NCBI GenBank assembly: GCA_016787135.1
Contig: JAEUVK010000188.1
Location: forward strand, 1-64,000
DNA: 64,000 nucleotides
Direction of reading: 5' to 3'
From: Chitinophagaceae bacterium
GTDB taxonomy: Bacteria > Bacteroidota > Bacteroidia > Chitinophagales > Chitinophagaceae
A program made the position numbers and the translations under genes. Positions 35,852 through 44,150 of this stretch are shown here, one piece after another; the stretch's first letter is position 1, and each line of letters begins with the position of its first letter. Below the pieces are notes generated by a model. That model was given only the letters and a program-made list of their open reading frames with translations, did no database searches and was not told where the DNA came from.

Positions 35852-36277
35852 CTAGTCTTTAGCCGTGTCGTTTTCCTTCTGTACCGCTTCTGCAGACTCG
35901 TGTCTGCAATCAAAACAATGATATACCTTATCAACGGTCAGCGCATAGTTGCTGAAGAAAAAGGTGGAGATGGCGCTAAGCCAGTTAAGGGGTTTGCGGG
36001 GAGTGCTCACCAGTTCAATATTGGATGACCCGCATTTGGAACAGACAAAATTCGCTTTATAGTCTTTCTGAAGCTGGTGGAGAAGTTCCCATGCTTTTTT
36101 CGCTTTATCTTCTTCCACCATTAGTTTAATACCACCCACCGCATTAGTCAGGATAGGATCAATGGTTACGGTGTTCTCGTCTTTCAGCCAGCAATCAATG
36201 CCCTCTTCCTGCAGGCGGCCCATGGCGATATGAGCCGGAACATAATTGTCATACACCCAAACGGGAACATAGTTCAT
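35852..36277 (-). CDS. DUF2007 protein with zinc-ribbon-like tail
   Basis: A 141-residue cytosolic protein. The first ~70 residues match DUF2007 (VWVYDNYVPAHIAMGRLQEEGIDCWL, NAVGGIKLMVEEDKAKKAWELL), a small ferredoxin-like fold often called putative signal-transducing protein. A C-terminal CSKCGSS ... CFDC arrangement could bind a metal ion, with a hydrophobic stretch between. Located downstream of dnaN on the same strand but separated by a terminator hairpin. Function unknown. Confidence 0.85.
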   Translation of the reverse strand: MNYVPVWVYDNYVPAHIAMGRLQEEGIDCWLKDENTVTIDPILTNAVGGIKLMVEEDKAKKAWELLHQLQKDYKANFVCSKCGSSNIELVSTPRKPLNWLSAISTFFFSNYALTVDKVYHCFDCRHESAEAVQKENDTAKD

Positions 36278-36286
36278 AAGTGTAAA

Positions 36287-36316
36287 ATAAAAAATCTCCC
36301 CTAATCAGAGAGATTA
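36287..36316 (-). terminator. Terminator after dnaN
   Basis: Minus strand AATCTC (310-315 end) pairs with GAGATT (293-298 end), loop of 11, then a TTTTT-rich tail. Short AU-containing stem, so moderate strength. Confidence 0.5.
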
Positions 36317-36358
36317 ATAATGTAATACGACAGTAAACGTCCCTTTGGGAGCTGAGTG

Positions 36359-37474
36359 TTACTGGTTCAGCATCAGCGGCATCACCAGCATCAGCAATTC
36401 TTCATTGTCATCCTGTTCAGATGGTTTGATCAAACCCGCTTTGGTTGGTGTGGACAATTCAAGGTTCACCTCATCGCTGTCTGTGGCATTCAGCATTTCG
36501 ATCAGGAACCGGGCATTGAAGGCGATCACAATATCCTCACCGTTATACTGGCATTTCATTCTTTCGTTCCCTTCAAAACTGAAATCAACATCCTGTGCGG
36601 CCAGTTGCAGTTCACTTCCGCTGATGCTCAGCGCTACCTGGTTGGTGCTTTTATTGCTGAATACACTTACACGGCGTAATGCACCCTGGAAGTCAGCTTT
36701 ATTAACCGTAAGCCTGTAGGGATTGTCAGAAGGAATGACCACTTTATAATCCGGGAAACGGGCATCGATCAGGCGGCAACTCATCTGCGTGGTGCCATGT
36801 TTGACAAAAAGGTGATTGCTGTTATAGCTCAATGTGATCTCATCGTCATTAGCGGGTATTGCCGCTTTTAATAAGTTCAGAGGTTTACGGGGAACAATAA
36901 AGTTCTCTCCTTTGGGAGCAGCGACGTCTTTTCTTTTATATCTCACCAAACGATGGGCATCTGTAGCCACAAATTGAACACCCTTTTTATCCAGCTCAAA
37001 GAATACACCAGTCATAGCAGGGCGCAGGTCATCATTGCTGGTGGCAAAAAGCGTTTTATTGATAGCGGTGATCAGGGCCGAAGCTGTCATTTTGAAGGAA
37101 GAGGTGTCATCCGCGGCAGGCTCTTTCGGAAAGTTGTCGGGATTTTCGCCCATCACTTTATACTTACCATTATCACTGGTGATCTCTACCCCGAAATTCT
37201 TGTCAATATTGAAGGTAAGCGGCTGATCTGGGATATTCTTCAGGGAGTCAATAAGGATCTTAGCCGGGATACAAACCTTTCCACTATCCTTGGCTTCGAT
37301 GTCCAGTTGTACCCGCATCACTGTTTCCAGATCGGTGGCTACCACGGTCAGTTTGTTCTTTTCTACTTCAAACAAAAAATCTTCGAGGATCGGCAGTACG
37401 GTATTGGCATTGATCACGCCGGCAATGTGCTGCAATTGTTTCAATAAAGACGAAGAGGATACAATAAACTTCAT
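36359..37474 (-). CDS. dnaN: DNA polymerase III beta sliding clamp
   Basis: 371 residues from ATG 37474, the conventional length. Begins MKFIVSSSSLLKQLQHIAGVI and ends with the clamp C-terminus LLMLVMPLMLNQ, typical of Bacteroidota DnaN. The ring-shaped dimer tethers DNA polymerase III and many other enzymes to DNA. The upstream frame extension (17 residues) has no family match and was not used. dnaA is not adjacent, unlike in many other phyla. A TTGG-18-TAGTTTCG promoter lies at 37493-37522. Confidence 0.97.
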   Translation of the reverse strand: MKFIVSSSSLLKQLQHIAGVINANTVLPILEDFLFEVEKNKLTVVATDLETVMRVQLDIEAKDSGKVCIPAKILIDSLKNIPDQPLTFNIDKNFGVEITSDNGKYKVMGENPDNFPKEPAADDTSSFKMTASALITAINKTLFATSNDDLRPAMTGVFFELDKKGVQFVATDAHRLVRYKRKDVAAPKGENFIVPRKPLNLLKAAIPANDDEITLSYNSNHLFVKHGTTQMSCRLIDARFPDYKVVIPSDNPYRLTVNKADFQGALRRVSVFSNKSTNQVALSISGSELQLAAQDVDFSFEGNERMKCQYNGEDIVIAFNARFLIEMLNATDSDEVNLELSTPTKAGLIKPSEQDDNEELLMLVMPLMLNQ

Positions 37475-37492
37475 AGTGCAAATTGAGTGGGG

Positions 37493-37522
37493 CGAAACTA
37501 CTGATTTTTGCATTACAGCCAA
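37493..37522 (-). promoter_or_regulatory. Promoter of dnaN
   Basis: Minus strand -33 TTGG (37519-37522), 18-base spacer, -7 TAGTTTCG (37493-37500). Each element has one mismatch. A second -7-like TCAATTTG sits five bases before the ATG. Confidence 0.45.
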
Positions 37523-37691
37523 CACTTTAGAACAACCGGTGGATTACTTCCGAAGGCGGTTACCCATTACCGGCTGACAGGGTGCCGGGTACGTTGTCGG
37601 GTGTCCCGGAACGGGACCGATTCACCTTAATTCTTTACGTCTTGTGCCTTGTTCCTTCTTTTGTATCTTGCCCGTTCTCAAAAGAAGATGC

Positions 37692-39005
37692 ATGCTGGAT
37701 AAACTATTTGGCTGGGGAAAGAAAAAACCGGAGCCGGAACCTTCTATCCTGTTTGGCCGCTATTCGGATAACAATAAACCGGTGGCCAAAGTGAACCGCT
37801 GGACAGAAGCGGATAATTTATTCAAGGAAAAAAAATATCCGGAAAGCCTGGATGCTTTTTTTGAATACTTGATAGATGATACTGTTAGTAATGTAGTCTA
37901 TGAACGAAACGGCGCTGAAGGTCGCTTTGAGTTTTACCAGGGCTCCAAGATCGTAAGGGGCCGCTTCAACAATGAGCAGGTCGTTGCAGAAGTGACATTG
38001 GCTAAAATGCCGCAGCCAAGTGTACCCGTAATGCGTCGGCTGCTGGAAATGAACTTTAGCTTATACTACAGCCGTTTTGCTTTGGATAACGACCGGCTTT
38101 GTATGCGTTTCGATAGCGATATTGAAGCAGCAACGCCAAGTAAATTGTATTATGGTTTAAAAGAGCTTTCCACTAAGGCAGACAAACAGGATGACCTGCT
38201 GGTACAGGATTTTGCCATATTGGAAAAAACCGATACCGAACATATCGCCGAAGTGCCGCCCCATGAAAAAGAGGTGAAATATGAATACCTGCAGAAATGG
38301 ATCAGACAAACACTGGATGCTATTGCGGGATTAGATGCTGATAAATTTTCAGGGGGTATTTCTTACATGTTGCTGACACTAGGCTACCGGCTGGACTACC
38401 TGGTATGTCCTGAAGGAAAACTCCTGAACGAACTGGAAAAGATCGCCGGCATTTATTTTAAGAAAGATGAGCGACCCGTAGTGGAAAAGAACCGTGATAT
38501 GATTGAAGCATTTAAGAACATACTGGCCAAGCCAAAAGAAGAGATCTTTTCTTATTTGTTCAGGTCCAGGTATACATTTTCCATTGTGGCGCCGCAAAAT
38601 CATAAAGCGGTAGCCGATTCTATTCATGGAGCCAACCAGAATATGATATGGTATCGTGATAATAACTATCATTTTATCGCCACACAGGTAACGGAATACG
38701 GAATTTCGTATTGTCAGTATTCCTACAGCCTGCCAAGACTCATTTCTGAACTCTTTCTTTTATACATGCAGGTCAATTACAGCGATTATTTCAAAGCCCT
38801 TGGATTCAAAGAAAACTATGCAGATACGGCAAAGAATACGTTTAATACCAATGCGATCATGGAGAAAATAAAAGAGATACAGGATAAATGGAAGGGCAAA
38901 TACCCGAATGCAGATTTCAAAATTCAGAATCTCCGTTTTGACAACCTCGTGAATTTTGATCAGACATTTACGACAGAAATAGAGTTTCTGAATATGGAAG
39001 TGTGA
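37692..39005 (+). CDS. Cytosolic protein with YbjN-like segment, partner of the downstream protease
   Basis: 437 residues from ATG 37692, no signal peptide. Residues ~95-180 (VMRRLLEMNFSLYYSRFALD, RLCMRF, ELSTKADKQDDLL) resemble the YbjN/CesT-type alpha-beta fold, and the C-terminal third (DNNYHFIATQVTEYGISY...) may hold a second related domain. This is by eye and uncertain. The start LDKLFGWGKKKPEPEP is a charged, flexible lead. The stop is 48 bases before the trypsin-like protease gene, on the same strand, separated by an octamer repeat tract, so the two are likely one operon. Function unknown; complex formation with the protease is an inference. Confidence 0.75.
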   Translation: MLDKLFGWGKKKPEPEPSILFGRYSDNNKPVAKVNRWTEADNLFKEKKYPESLDAFFEYLIDDTVSNVVYERNGAEGRFEFYQGSKIVRGRFNNEQVVAEVTLAKMPQPSVPVMRRLLEMNFSLYYSRFALDNDRLCMRFDSDIEAATPSKLYYGLKELSTKADKQDDLLVQDFAILEKTDTEHIAEVPPHEKEVKYEYLQKWIRQTLDAIAGLDADKFSGGISYMLLTLGYRLDYLVCPEGKLLNELEKIAGIYFKKDERPVVEKNRDMIEAFKNILAKPKEEIFSYLFRSRYTFSIVAPQNHKAVADSIHGANQNMIWYRDNNYHFIATQVTEYGISYCQYSYSLPRLISELFLLYMQVNYSDYFKALGFKENYADTAKNTFNTNAIMEKIKEIQDKWKGKYPNADFKIQNLRFDNLVNFDQTFTTEIEFLNMEV

Positions 39006-39058
39006 TTAATTGAATGGTTAACTAGTTAACTAACTACTCAACTGATTAACTAAATGGA
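39003..39058. repeat. Degenerate octamer array at a gene junction
   Basis: Seven successive 8-base units of approximate consensus TAACTAAC, the first overlapping the stop codon of the upstream gene and the last overlapping the start codon of the protease gene. Confidence 0.65.
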
Positions 39059-40154
39059 CGCCCAGAGTATCATAGAACAATACCAGAAAGCGGTCATACA
39101 AATAGCAACGACCACCGGCACAGGCACCGGGTTTTATGTAAAAGAATTCGACCTGATCGTTACTAATGAACATGTGGTGGATACCAACGGAGAGGTGACC
39201 ATTGCCGGTAAAGCATTTGACAAAGCTTTTTCCCGTGTATGGTACACCGACCGCAAGCATGATCTTGCCTTTCTTGAAGCCCCGAAAGGAATTGAATTAC
39301 CGGAAGTACGTCTGGGCCGCTATGAAGAAATGAAGGATGGTGACCAGGTAGTGGCCATCGGTCATCCTTATGGATTGAATTATACAACAACCCAGGGCGT
39401 GATCTCCAAAGTTGACCGTATCCGTGATGGATTAAAGTTCATACAGATTGATGCGGCGATCAACCCCGGTAACAGCGGGGGGCCGCTGGTGAATAATAAA
39501 GGGGAAGTGATCGGCGTGAATTCATTCATTATCCGTGGCGGCGACAACCTCGGATTTGCTTTACCGGTCAATTACCTCAGGGAAGCCTTGCAGATGTATT
39601 TACCTCACAGGGGTCAGGCATCCACCCGTTGTTTTAGCTGCAGCTATATCGTTACCACAGGCAATATTGATTCACTGAAATATTGCCCTAGTTGCGGTAC
39701 AGAAGTAAAGCTGCCCGAAATACCCGAAAAAGAAGTACAGCCTGTTGGTGCAGCAAAGACCATTGAGGAAATATTGAAAGAACTGGGTAAAGATGTGAGA
39801 CTGGCGAGGGAAGGAGTAAATAACTGGAGTGTAAAAGAGGGTTCTGCTAAAATAAAGATCGCCTATAATGCAGAGAACTTCTTTATAACTGGTGATGCCT
39901 ATCTCTGCCAGATGCCAACAGATGCAGCAAAGATCAAACCCCTCTACCAGTTTTTATTACAGGAAAATTACCGCACACACAACCTAGTGCTGAGCTGTGT
40001 CAAACAAAATATCGTTCTCTCGTGCATCATGTACGATCTGGACATGACGAAAGAAACAGGAGCAGAAGCTTTCCGCAATTTGTTTCAGAAAGCGGATCAC
40101 TATGATGATTTCCTGAAAAAGGAATATGGCTGCCTGGAAAGGCTGGAAGAGTGA
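39054..40154 (+). CDS. Cytosolic trypsin-like serine protease with zinc ribbon and C-terminal YbjN-like domain
   Basis: A 366-residue three-part protein. Residues 1-185 are an S1/HtrA-type protease with His40 (TNEHVVD), Asp70 (RKHDLAF) and Ser141 in NPGNSGGP. Residues 193-214 are a zinc ribbon, CxxC...CxxC (Cys193, 196, 211, 214). Residues ~235-366 look like a YbjN/CesT-type domain. There is no signal peptide and no PDZ domain, unlike DegP/DegS. Free cytosolic trypsin-like proteases with such additions occur as uncharacterised regulators. The upstream gene carries a similar fold, suggesting that the two proteins act together. Substrate unknown. Confidence 0.88.
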   Translation: MDAQSIIEQYQKAVIQIATTTGTGTGFYVKEFDLIVTNEHVVDTNGEVTIAGKAFDKAFSRVWYTDRKHDLAFLEAPKGIELPEVRLGRYEEMKDGDQVVAIGHPYGLNYTTTQGVISKVDRIRDGLKFIQIDAAINPGNSGGPLVNNKGEVIGVNSFIIRGGDNLGFALPVNYLREALQMYLPHRGQASTRCFSCSYIVTTGNIDSLKYCPSCGTEVKLPEIPEKEVQPVGAAKTIEEILKELGKDVRLAREGVNNWSVKEGSAKIKIAYNAENFFITGDAYLCQMPTDAAKIKPLYQFLLQENYRTHNLVLSCVKQNIVLSCIMYDLDMTKETGAEAFRNLFQKADHYDDFLKKEYGCLERLEE

Positions 40155-40242
40155 TCCGTGCAGCTATTAAATAAAATCATCTTGTGTTATAGGATTTGGA
40201 AAATATATATTGTATTTTTCTGATCTTTAAAACCCAAACCAC

Positions 40243-43200
40243 ATGAAAAGCTGCCACCAACGATGCTTTGCATCCTGTATTTTTCTTTTTTTCGTCAGTT
40301 CAATAATAACAGCGCAGGACCAGCGGGCATTTAATCAGAATTCTTCAAGAAGTAATCATACCCGTGCATTCAACCAGAATGCAGCCAGGAGTAACAGCGG
40401 GCTGATCATTTCCTTTACGCCCTTGTATTCTTCAGCTACAAACAATGACAAGGATTCCTTGTTGTTCCGGGGAAGCGGGGCCGGGTTTCGTTTCGGCGCA
40501 GATTATTTCTTTGGCAAAGCCGGTATTAGCTTCAGCTCAGGATTTGGGTCTTCATCAGCCGATGATGCAGCGATCAGCAGGTTCTTAAAGAATACTTCTA
40601 TACCTCAGGACCAGCTACTCATCAGTAAATCACGGCAGCAGAATATGTATTTGCTTTTCGGTCCATCTATAAGGTTTGGCGATATGGTAGAAGTATATGC
40701 CCATGCCAAAGGCGGTTTGTTTATTAATAACAGCGGACTGGTCAGTATCCAGCAAAGAGGTGCGCAAAGAGCCGTTTATAGAAATGAATCGACCGACAAA
40801 AGTATTTACCCCGGTTTTTTAACAGGAATCGGTATTAACTATAAGACAAGATCGGAGATATGGTCATTTGGTATCAGTGCAGATTATATGAACACAAGGT
40901 CCGAAGTAAATAACTATGATATTCGCCGGGGCGGCGGTATTGAAGCATTGAAACTATCACGCAGTATCACCGATATTGTTACCGGCATCACGGTTCGTTA
41001 TGCTATTTTTTCTCCCCGCGACCCGGCCAGCGGGCAAGCTACTGGTAAAAGATCGAGGGAGGCCGGTAGTGGATTGGCTACAGGCAAACGATCACGGGAA
41101 ACAGGCAGCGGGATGTCAACCGGCAGACGAACCTATCAACCGGGTCAGCCCACTTATGGAAATATTACCAGTGAAGAAGCAACAACCGAAAATTGCGGAA
41201 CCGTTACCCAGCGTATCACCAATCCTGACGGTACTACAGAAGAAATGACCTTTGCCTGCCCATCGGATGCGGCAAACTATAATAGCAAAATGAAAATTGA
41301 TGGGGGAATGCCCAACAGGATCTCCATGAACGTAACGGTGCCCAAACAAACACAGGGCGCTACTTTTGGTGAAAAAGTAAACCAGGGATTACATGCAGCC
41401 GGCAGTGCTCTTTCACAGGGGGCACGAAATATTATTTCGGGTCGTCTGAGCCGGGTGTCCGCCGCCTCAACTGGTATTATCACCAACAAAGCCGCAGCGG
41501 TAAGTTCGGTGAGTTCTTTAAGTGGTAGTGGTGGAGGCGCTGCTGCTGCTTCCTATGCTGCTACGGGAAGAATGAGTAATGGTCCACAAGGAACTGATGG
41601 AATTGTAGCAACTATATATGCAAGAGAAGCAGGCAGCGGTATGGCTTCAGGGAAAAGATCCCGTGAAAAAGGCAGTGGCCTGGCTACAGGCCGCCGGCAG
41701 TATGAGCCTGTTTTTACTGACGGCCAAGGAAGTGTTTGTGATCCATGTGTTGCTACCGCAAAACTATCAAACGTAAAAAACAATCCCCTTTACAAAGACA
41801 ATGGGCTATCGGGCAACAATCCTATGTATGAAGGGAAAAAAGCCGGCGGGGATGATGATTGCGATGGCATTGCAGGCATGACTGTATCACTGACAGATCC
41901 GCAAAGCGGCGCTGTGATCGCAAGAACAATAACGGAAAGTTGTGGCGATTTCTTTTTTGCCAATGTCCCTGATGGAGATTATGTGGTAAAGGTCAGCGGT
42001 ACTTTTATAGGAAAGAAAGGATATGATGTTTCCCTGAAATCAAAAACAGACCTGCTGGGGAAAATCGAACAGGGAGATGCTTCCCTGCAGTTGCTGATCA
42101 ATACGAATAATGATAGTGATGACATGACTCAGAAAGCAGGCATAAGCACATCAAGGTCCAATATTAGAACCAGATCATTGACGATCATTGATGCTGACCT
42201 GGACGGCGATGGTGATTTTGAATCAACAAAGGTACTGGCGGAACTCACTGACGGAACTACGAATGATGTAACTGCTGCGTCAAGTATAAGTAAAACAGCT
42301 TCTGTAAAGAAAGTAACGGTGCGTGGATGGGACCCTGAGAAGAAACAAGCGATCACTGGTTCGGCTAATGCTATAAAAGAATATACCATCAGTATTGACA
42401 GTGATAATAAAGCGGCGCTTACCAGCCAATATGAGAACGGAACTAAAGAAGACGTACCAGTAACGGCAAGGGTCAGTCGCCATCCCAACGTGGTCCAGTT
42501 TGTCATTTCTTTAGATGAAGCCGGTACAGGCAGCAGGCTAAAGACCAAAACCAGGTCAAACCAGTCGAACGACAGAGTAGCAGCAGGTGATATCGATGAT
42601 GATGAAATCTGGAGCCCCCGTTCTAATATTAAAATGCTGAGATTGGTAACAGGCGACCTTGATGGCGACGGAGTTCCTGAAATGTCTGTGGCTGCTCCAT
42701 TCGTACCTGGTGGTGCGGTTATCAGTGCTGCTATGCGCCCGGGAAATCCTATTGGCGGATTAACAATAAAAGGTGGCAAAAACCCGGGGGGTAACCTGCG
42801 TACTGTTCAAACGGATGAGAACGGTGAGTTTGAATACACTGGTCTCGAAGCAGGTGATTATACATTTACTATAGAACAAAAAATAGTTATTAGAGACGAA
42901 ACTCCTGTTTCGGTGGGTGGCAATAATACAAAGGCACAAGACTACAACTCTTCCCGCTCCAATAAAACGGCCAGTGTTGTTGGCGGCGGTGGCGGTCCGG
43001 ATAATGGTAATACAAAGGTTCAGGACCATAATTCCTCCCGTTCGAATAAATCAGCCAGTGTAATTTCTGCTGAATCCGGTAGCGGTAATACAAAAGTGCA
43101 GGATCACAATTCTTCCCGGTCTAATAAATCATCCAGTGCCGTAGCCGATGATCCCGATAACGGAGATGGTATTAGCAGAAAAGGTGATGTTAAAATTACC

Positions 43201-43533
43201 GCTTCGCAAAATACCCAATCGTTAAGGAGTATTTCTGTGATGGCAGACATGGATGGTGATGGGCTATATGAAACCGATGTAACAGGTAAGGTAAATGACG
43301 AGTTGATACTTGATCAAAAAGGGAATAGCACAGAACCCCAGCAAAAAGCGGGTATAAGCACATCACGAAGCAATATTCGTAACCGGAATAGCCTGCAACC
43401 GGTCACGCAAAACGTGTATATGGGATATGGAACGGGTATTATTAATGGTAAAGAAGTGCCGGTTAAAACAGTATATAAGGTAGTGGAAAAAGCGACCAGC
43501 GGATTAAAGGATACATTGAAGACACAAGTATAA
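40243..43533 (+). CDS. Outer-membrane-barrel-like protein with long RSN-repeat tail
   Basis: 1096 residues with a signal peptide (ending SSIITAQ). Two 13-residue repeats (RAFNQN..RSN) follow at ~28-53. Residues ~55-256 alternate as an outer-membrane beta-barrel. Three 13-residue repeats of consensus SRExGSGLATGKR lie at 258-296 and two more at 460-485. An SdrD/CNA-B-like domain is near 545-600. Three DxDGDG calcium-loop-like motifs are at 652-657, 805-810 and 1002-1007, and three 26-28-residue units with NSSRSNK at ~895-970. The tripeptide RSN occurs nine times. No T9SS C-terminal domain is seen. I do not recognise the family; a surface or envelope structural role is a guess. Confidence 0.8.
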   Translation: MKSCHQRCFASCIFLFFVSSIITAQDQRAFNQNSSRSNHTRAFNQNAARSNSGLIISFTPLYSSATNNDKDSLLFRGSGAGFRFGADYFFGKAGISFSSGFGSSSADDAAISRFLKNTSIPQDQLLISKSRQQNMYLLFGPSIRFGDMVEVYAHAKGGLFINNSGLVSIQQRGAQRAVYRNESTDKSIYPGFLTGIGINYKTRSEIWSFGISADYMNTRSEVNNYDIRRGGGIEALKLSRSITDIVTGITVRYAIFSPRDPASGQATGKRSREAGSGLATGKRSRETGSGMSTGRRTYQPGQPTYGNITSEEATTENCGTVTQRITNPDGTTEEMTFACPSDAANYNSKMKIDGGMPNRISMNVTVPKQTQGATFGEKVNQGLHAAGSALSQGARNIISGRLSRVSAASTGIITNKAAAVSSVSSLSGSGGGAAAASYAATGRMSNGPQGTDGIVATIYAREAGSGMASGKRSREKGSGLATGRRQYEPVFTDGQGSVCDPCVATAKLSNVKNNPLYKDNGLSGNNPMYEGKKAGGDDDCDGIAGMTVSLTDPQSGAVIARTITESCGDFFFANVPDGDYVVKVSGTFIGKKGYDVSLKSKTDLLGKIEQGDASLQLLINTNNDSDDMTQKAGISTSRSNIRTRSLTIIDADLDGDGDFESTKVLAELTDGTTNDVTAASSISKTASVKKVTVRGWDPEKKQAITGSANAIKEYTISIDSDNKAALTSQYENGTKEDVPVTARVSRHPNVVQFVISLDEAGTGSRLKTKTRSNQSNDRVAAGDIDDDEIWSPRSNIKMLRLVTGDLDGDGVPEMSVAAPFVPGGAVISAAMRPGNPIGGLTIKGGKNPGGNLRTVQTDENGEFEYTGLEAGDYTFTIEQKIVIRDETPVSVGGNNTKAQDYNSSRSNKTASVVGGGGGPDNGNTKVQDHNSSRSNKSASVISAESGSGNTKVQDHNSSRSNKSSSAVADDPDNGDGISRKGDVKITASQNTQSLRSISVMADMDGDGLYETDVTGKVNDELILDQKGNSTEPQQKAGISTSRSNIRNRNSLQPVTQNVYMGYGTGIINGKEVPVKTVYKVVEKATSGLKDTLKTQV
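41014..41130 (+). repeat. Three tandem 39-bp units (13 residues each)
   Basis: Encodes three units of consensus S-R-E-x-G-S-G-[LM]-[AS]-T-G-[KR]-R; two further copies are at 41620-41697 in the same gene. Confidence 0.8.
42925..43150 (+). repeat. Three tandem ~78-84-bp units with NSSRSNK core
   Basis: Units of 26-28 codons each beginning N-T-K-[AV]-Q-D and containing NSSRSNK, in the C-terminal part of the barrel/tail protein. The spacers between cores are Gly/Ser/Asp-rich. Confidence 0.75.
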
Positions 43534-43553
43534 TTACATTGTTCATCATGCTA

Positions 43554-43590
43554 GAAAGGCCCCGCCATCTGCGGGGCCTTTTCTATTTTT
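43554..43590 (+). terminator. Strong terminator between the RSN-repeat gene and recX
   Basis: AAAGGCCCCGC (43555-43565), loop CATCT, GCGGGGCCTTT (43571-43581), then T-rich tract. Perfect 11-base stem; it should uncouple recX from the upstream gene. Confidence 0.85.
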
Positions 43591-43596
43591 ACAGGG

Positions 43597-44055
43597 ATGT
43601 ACAAAAAACAATTGACGAAAGAGCAGGCGCTGCAGAAACTGAAACACTACTGTAGCTACCAGGAAAGATGTCACCATGAAGTGAAGCAAAAGCTCTATGA
43701 TCTGGGTGTCTCGAAAAGGGATCATGATGAAATAATATCCACGCTGATCGAAGAGGGGTATCTGAATGAAGAACGCTTTGCCATCGCCTTTGCAGGAGGC
43801 CGGTGGCGCATGAAGCAATGGGGCCGGGTAAAAATTAAATATGAACTAAAACAGCGGCAGGTAAGTGAATACAGTATTAAAAAAGCGCTGAAGCAGATCA
43901 GCGAAGAAGAATACCTCAGGGTATTGAAGGAATTGGCAGATGAAAAATATGGATCGCTGAAAGGAGAACACTATTTAGCGAGAAAGAAAAAGACGATGGA
44001 TTATTTATTACAGAGGGGATTTGAGATGGAACTGGTGAAGGGAGTGATTAATTGA
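43597..44055 (+). CDS. recX: RecX-family regulator of RecA
   Basis: A 152-residue all-helical protein. Family features: N-terminal ALQKLKHYCSYQERCHHEVKQKL, LIEEGYLNEERFAIAFAGGRWRMKQWGRVKIKYELKQRQV (the RecX core) and the final RKKKTMDYLLQRGFEMELVKGV. RecX binds RecA filaments and tunes recombination and the SOS response. It starts only 7 bases after the strong terminator, so its promoter must lie very close to or within that stretch. recA is not in the window. Confidence 0.93.
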   Translation: MYKKQLTKEQALQKLKHYCSYQERCHHEVKQKLYDLGVSKRDHDEIISTLIEEGYLNEERFAIAFAGGRWRMKQWGRVKIKYELKQRQVSEYSIKKALKQISEEEYLRVLKELADEKYGSLKGEHYLARKKKTMDYLLQRGFEMELVKGVIN

Positions 44056-44086
44056 CAATTCCGCGTAAAGGCTTTCACTAATTGTC
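44054..44086 (+). terminator. Weak hairpin after recX
   Basis: GACAATT (44054-44060) pairs with AATTGTC (44080-44086) around a 19-base loop, overlapping the stop codon. No T run, so termination is doubtful. Confidence 0.25.
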
Positions 44087-44150
44087 TTGCCCGGGTATAT
44101 CTCTCCTGACATTACTTCTATCATCAGTTTTGTGACACCCTAAAACGATT

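Noticed and set aside
42129..42779. 216-codon minus-strand frame inside the RSN-repeat gene
   Set aside because: Antisense shadow produced by the repetitive, Ser/Asp-rich coding sequence; Pro/Ser-rich product with no start signal.
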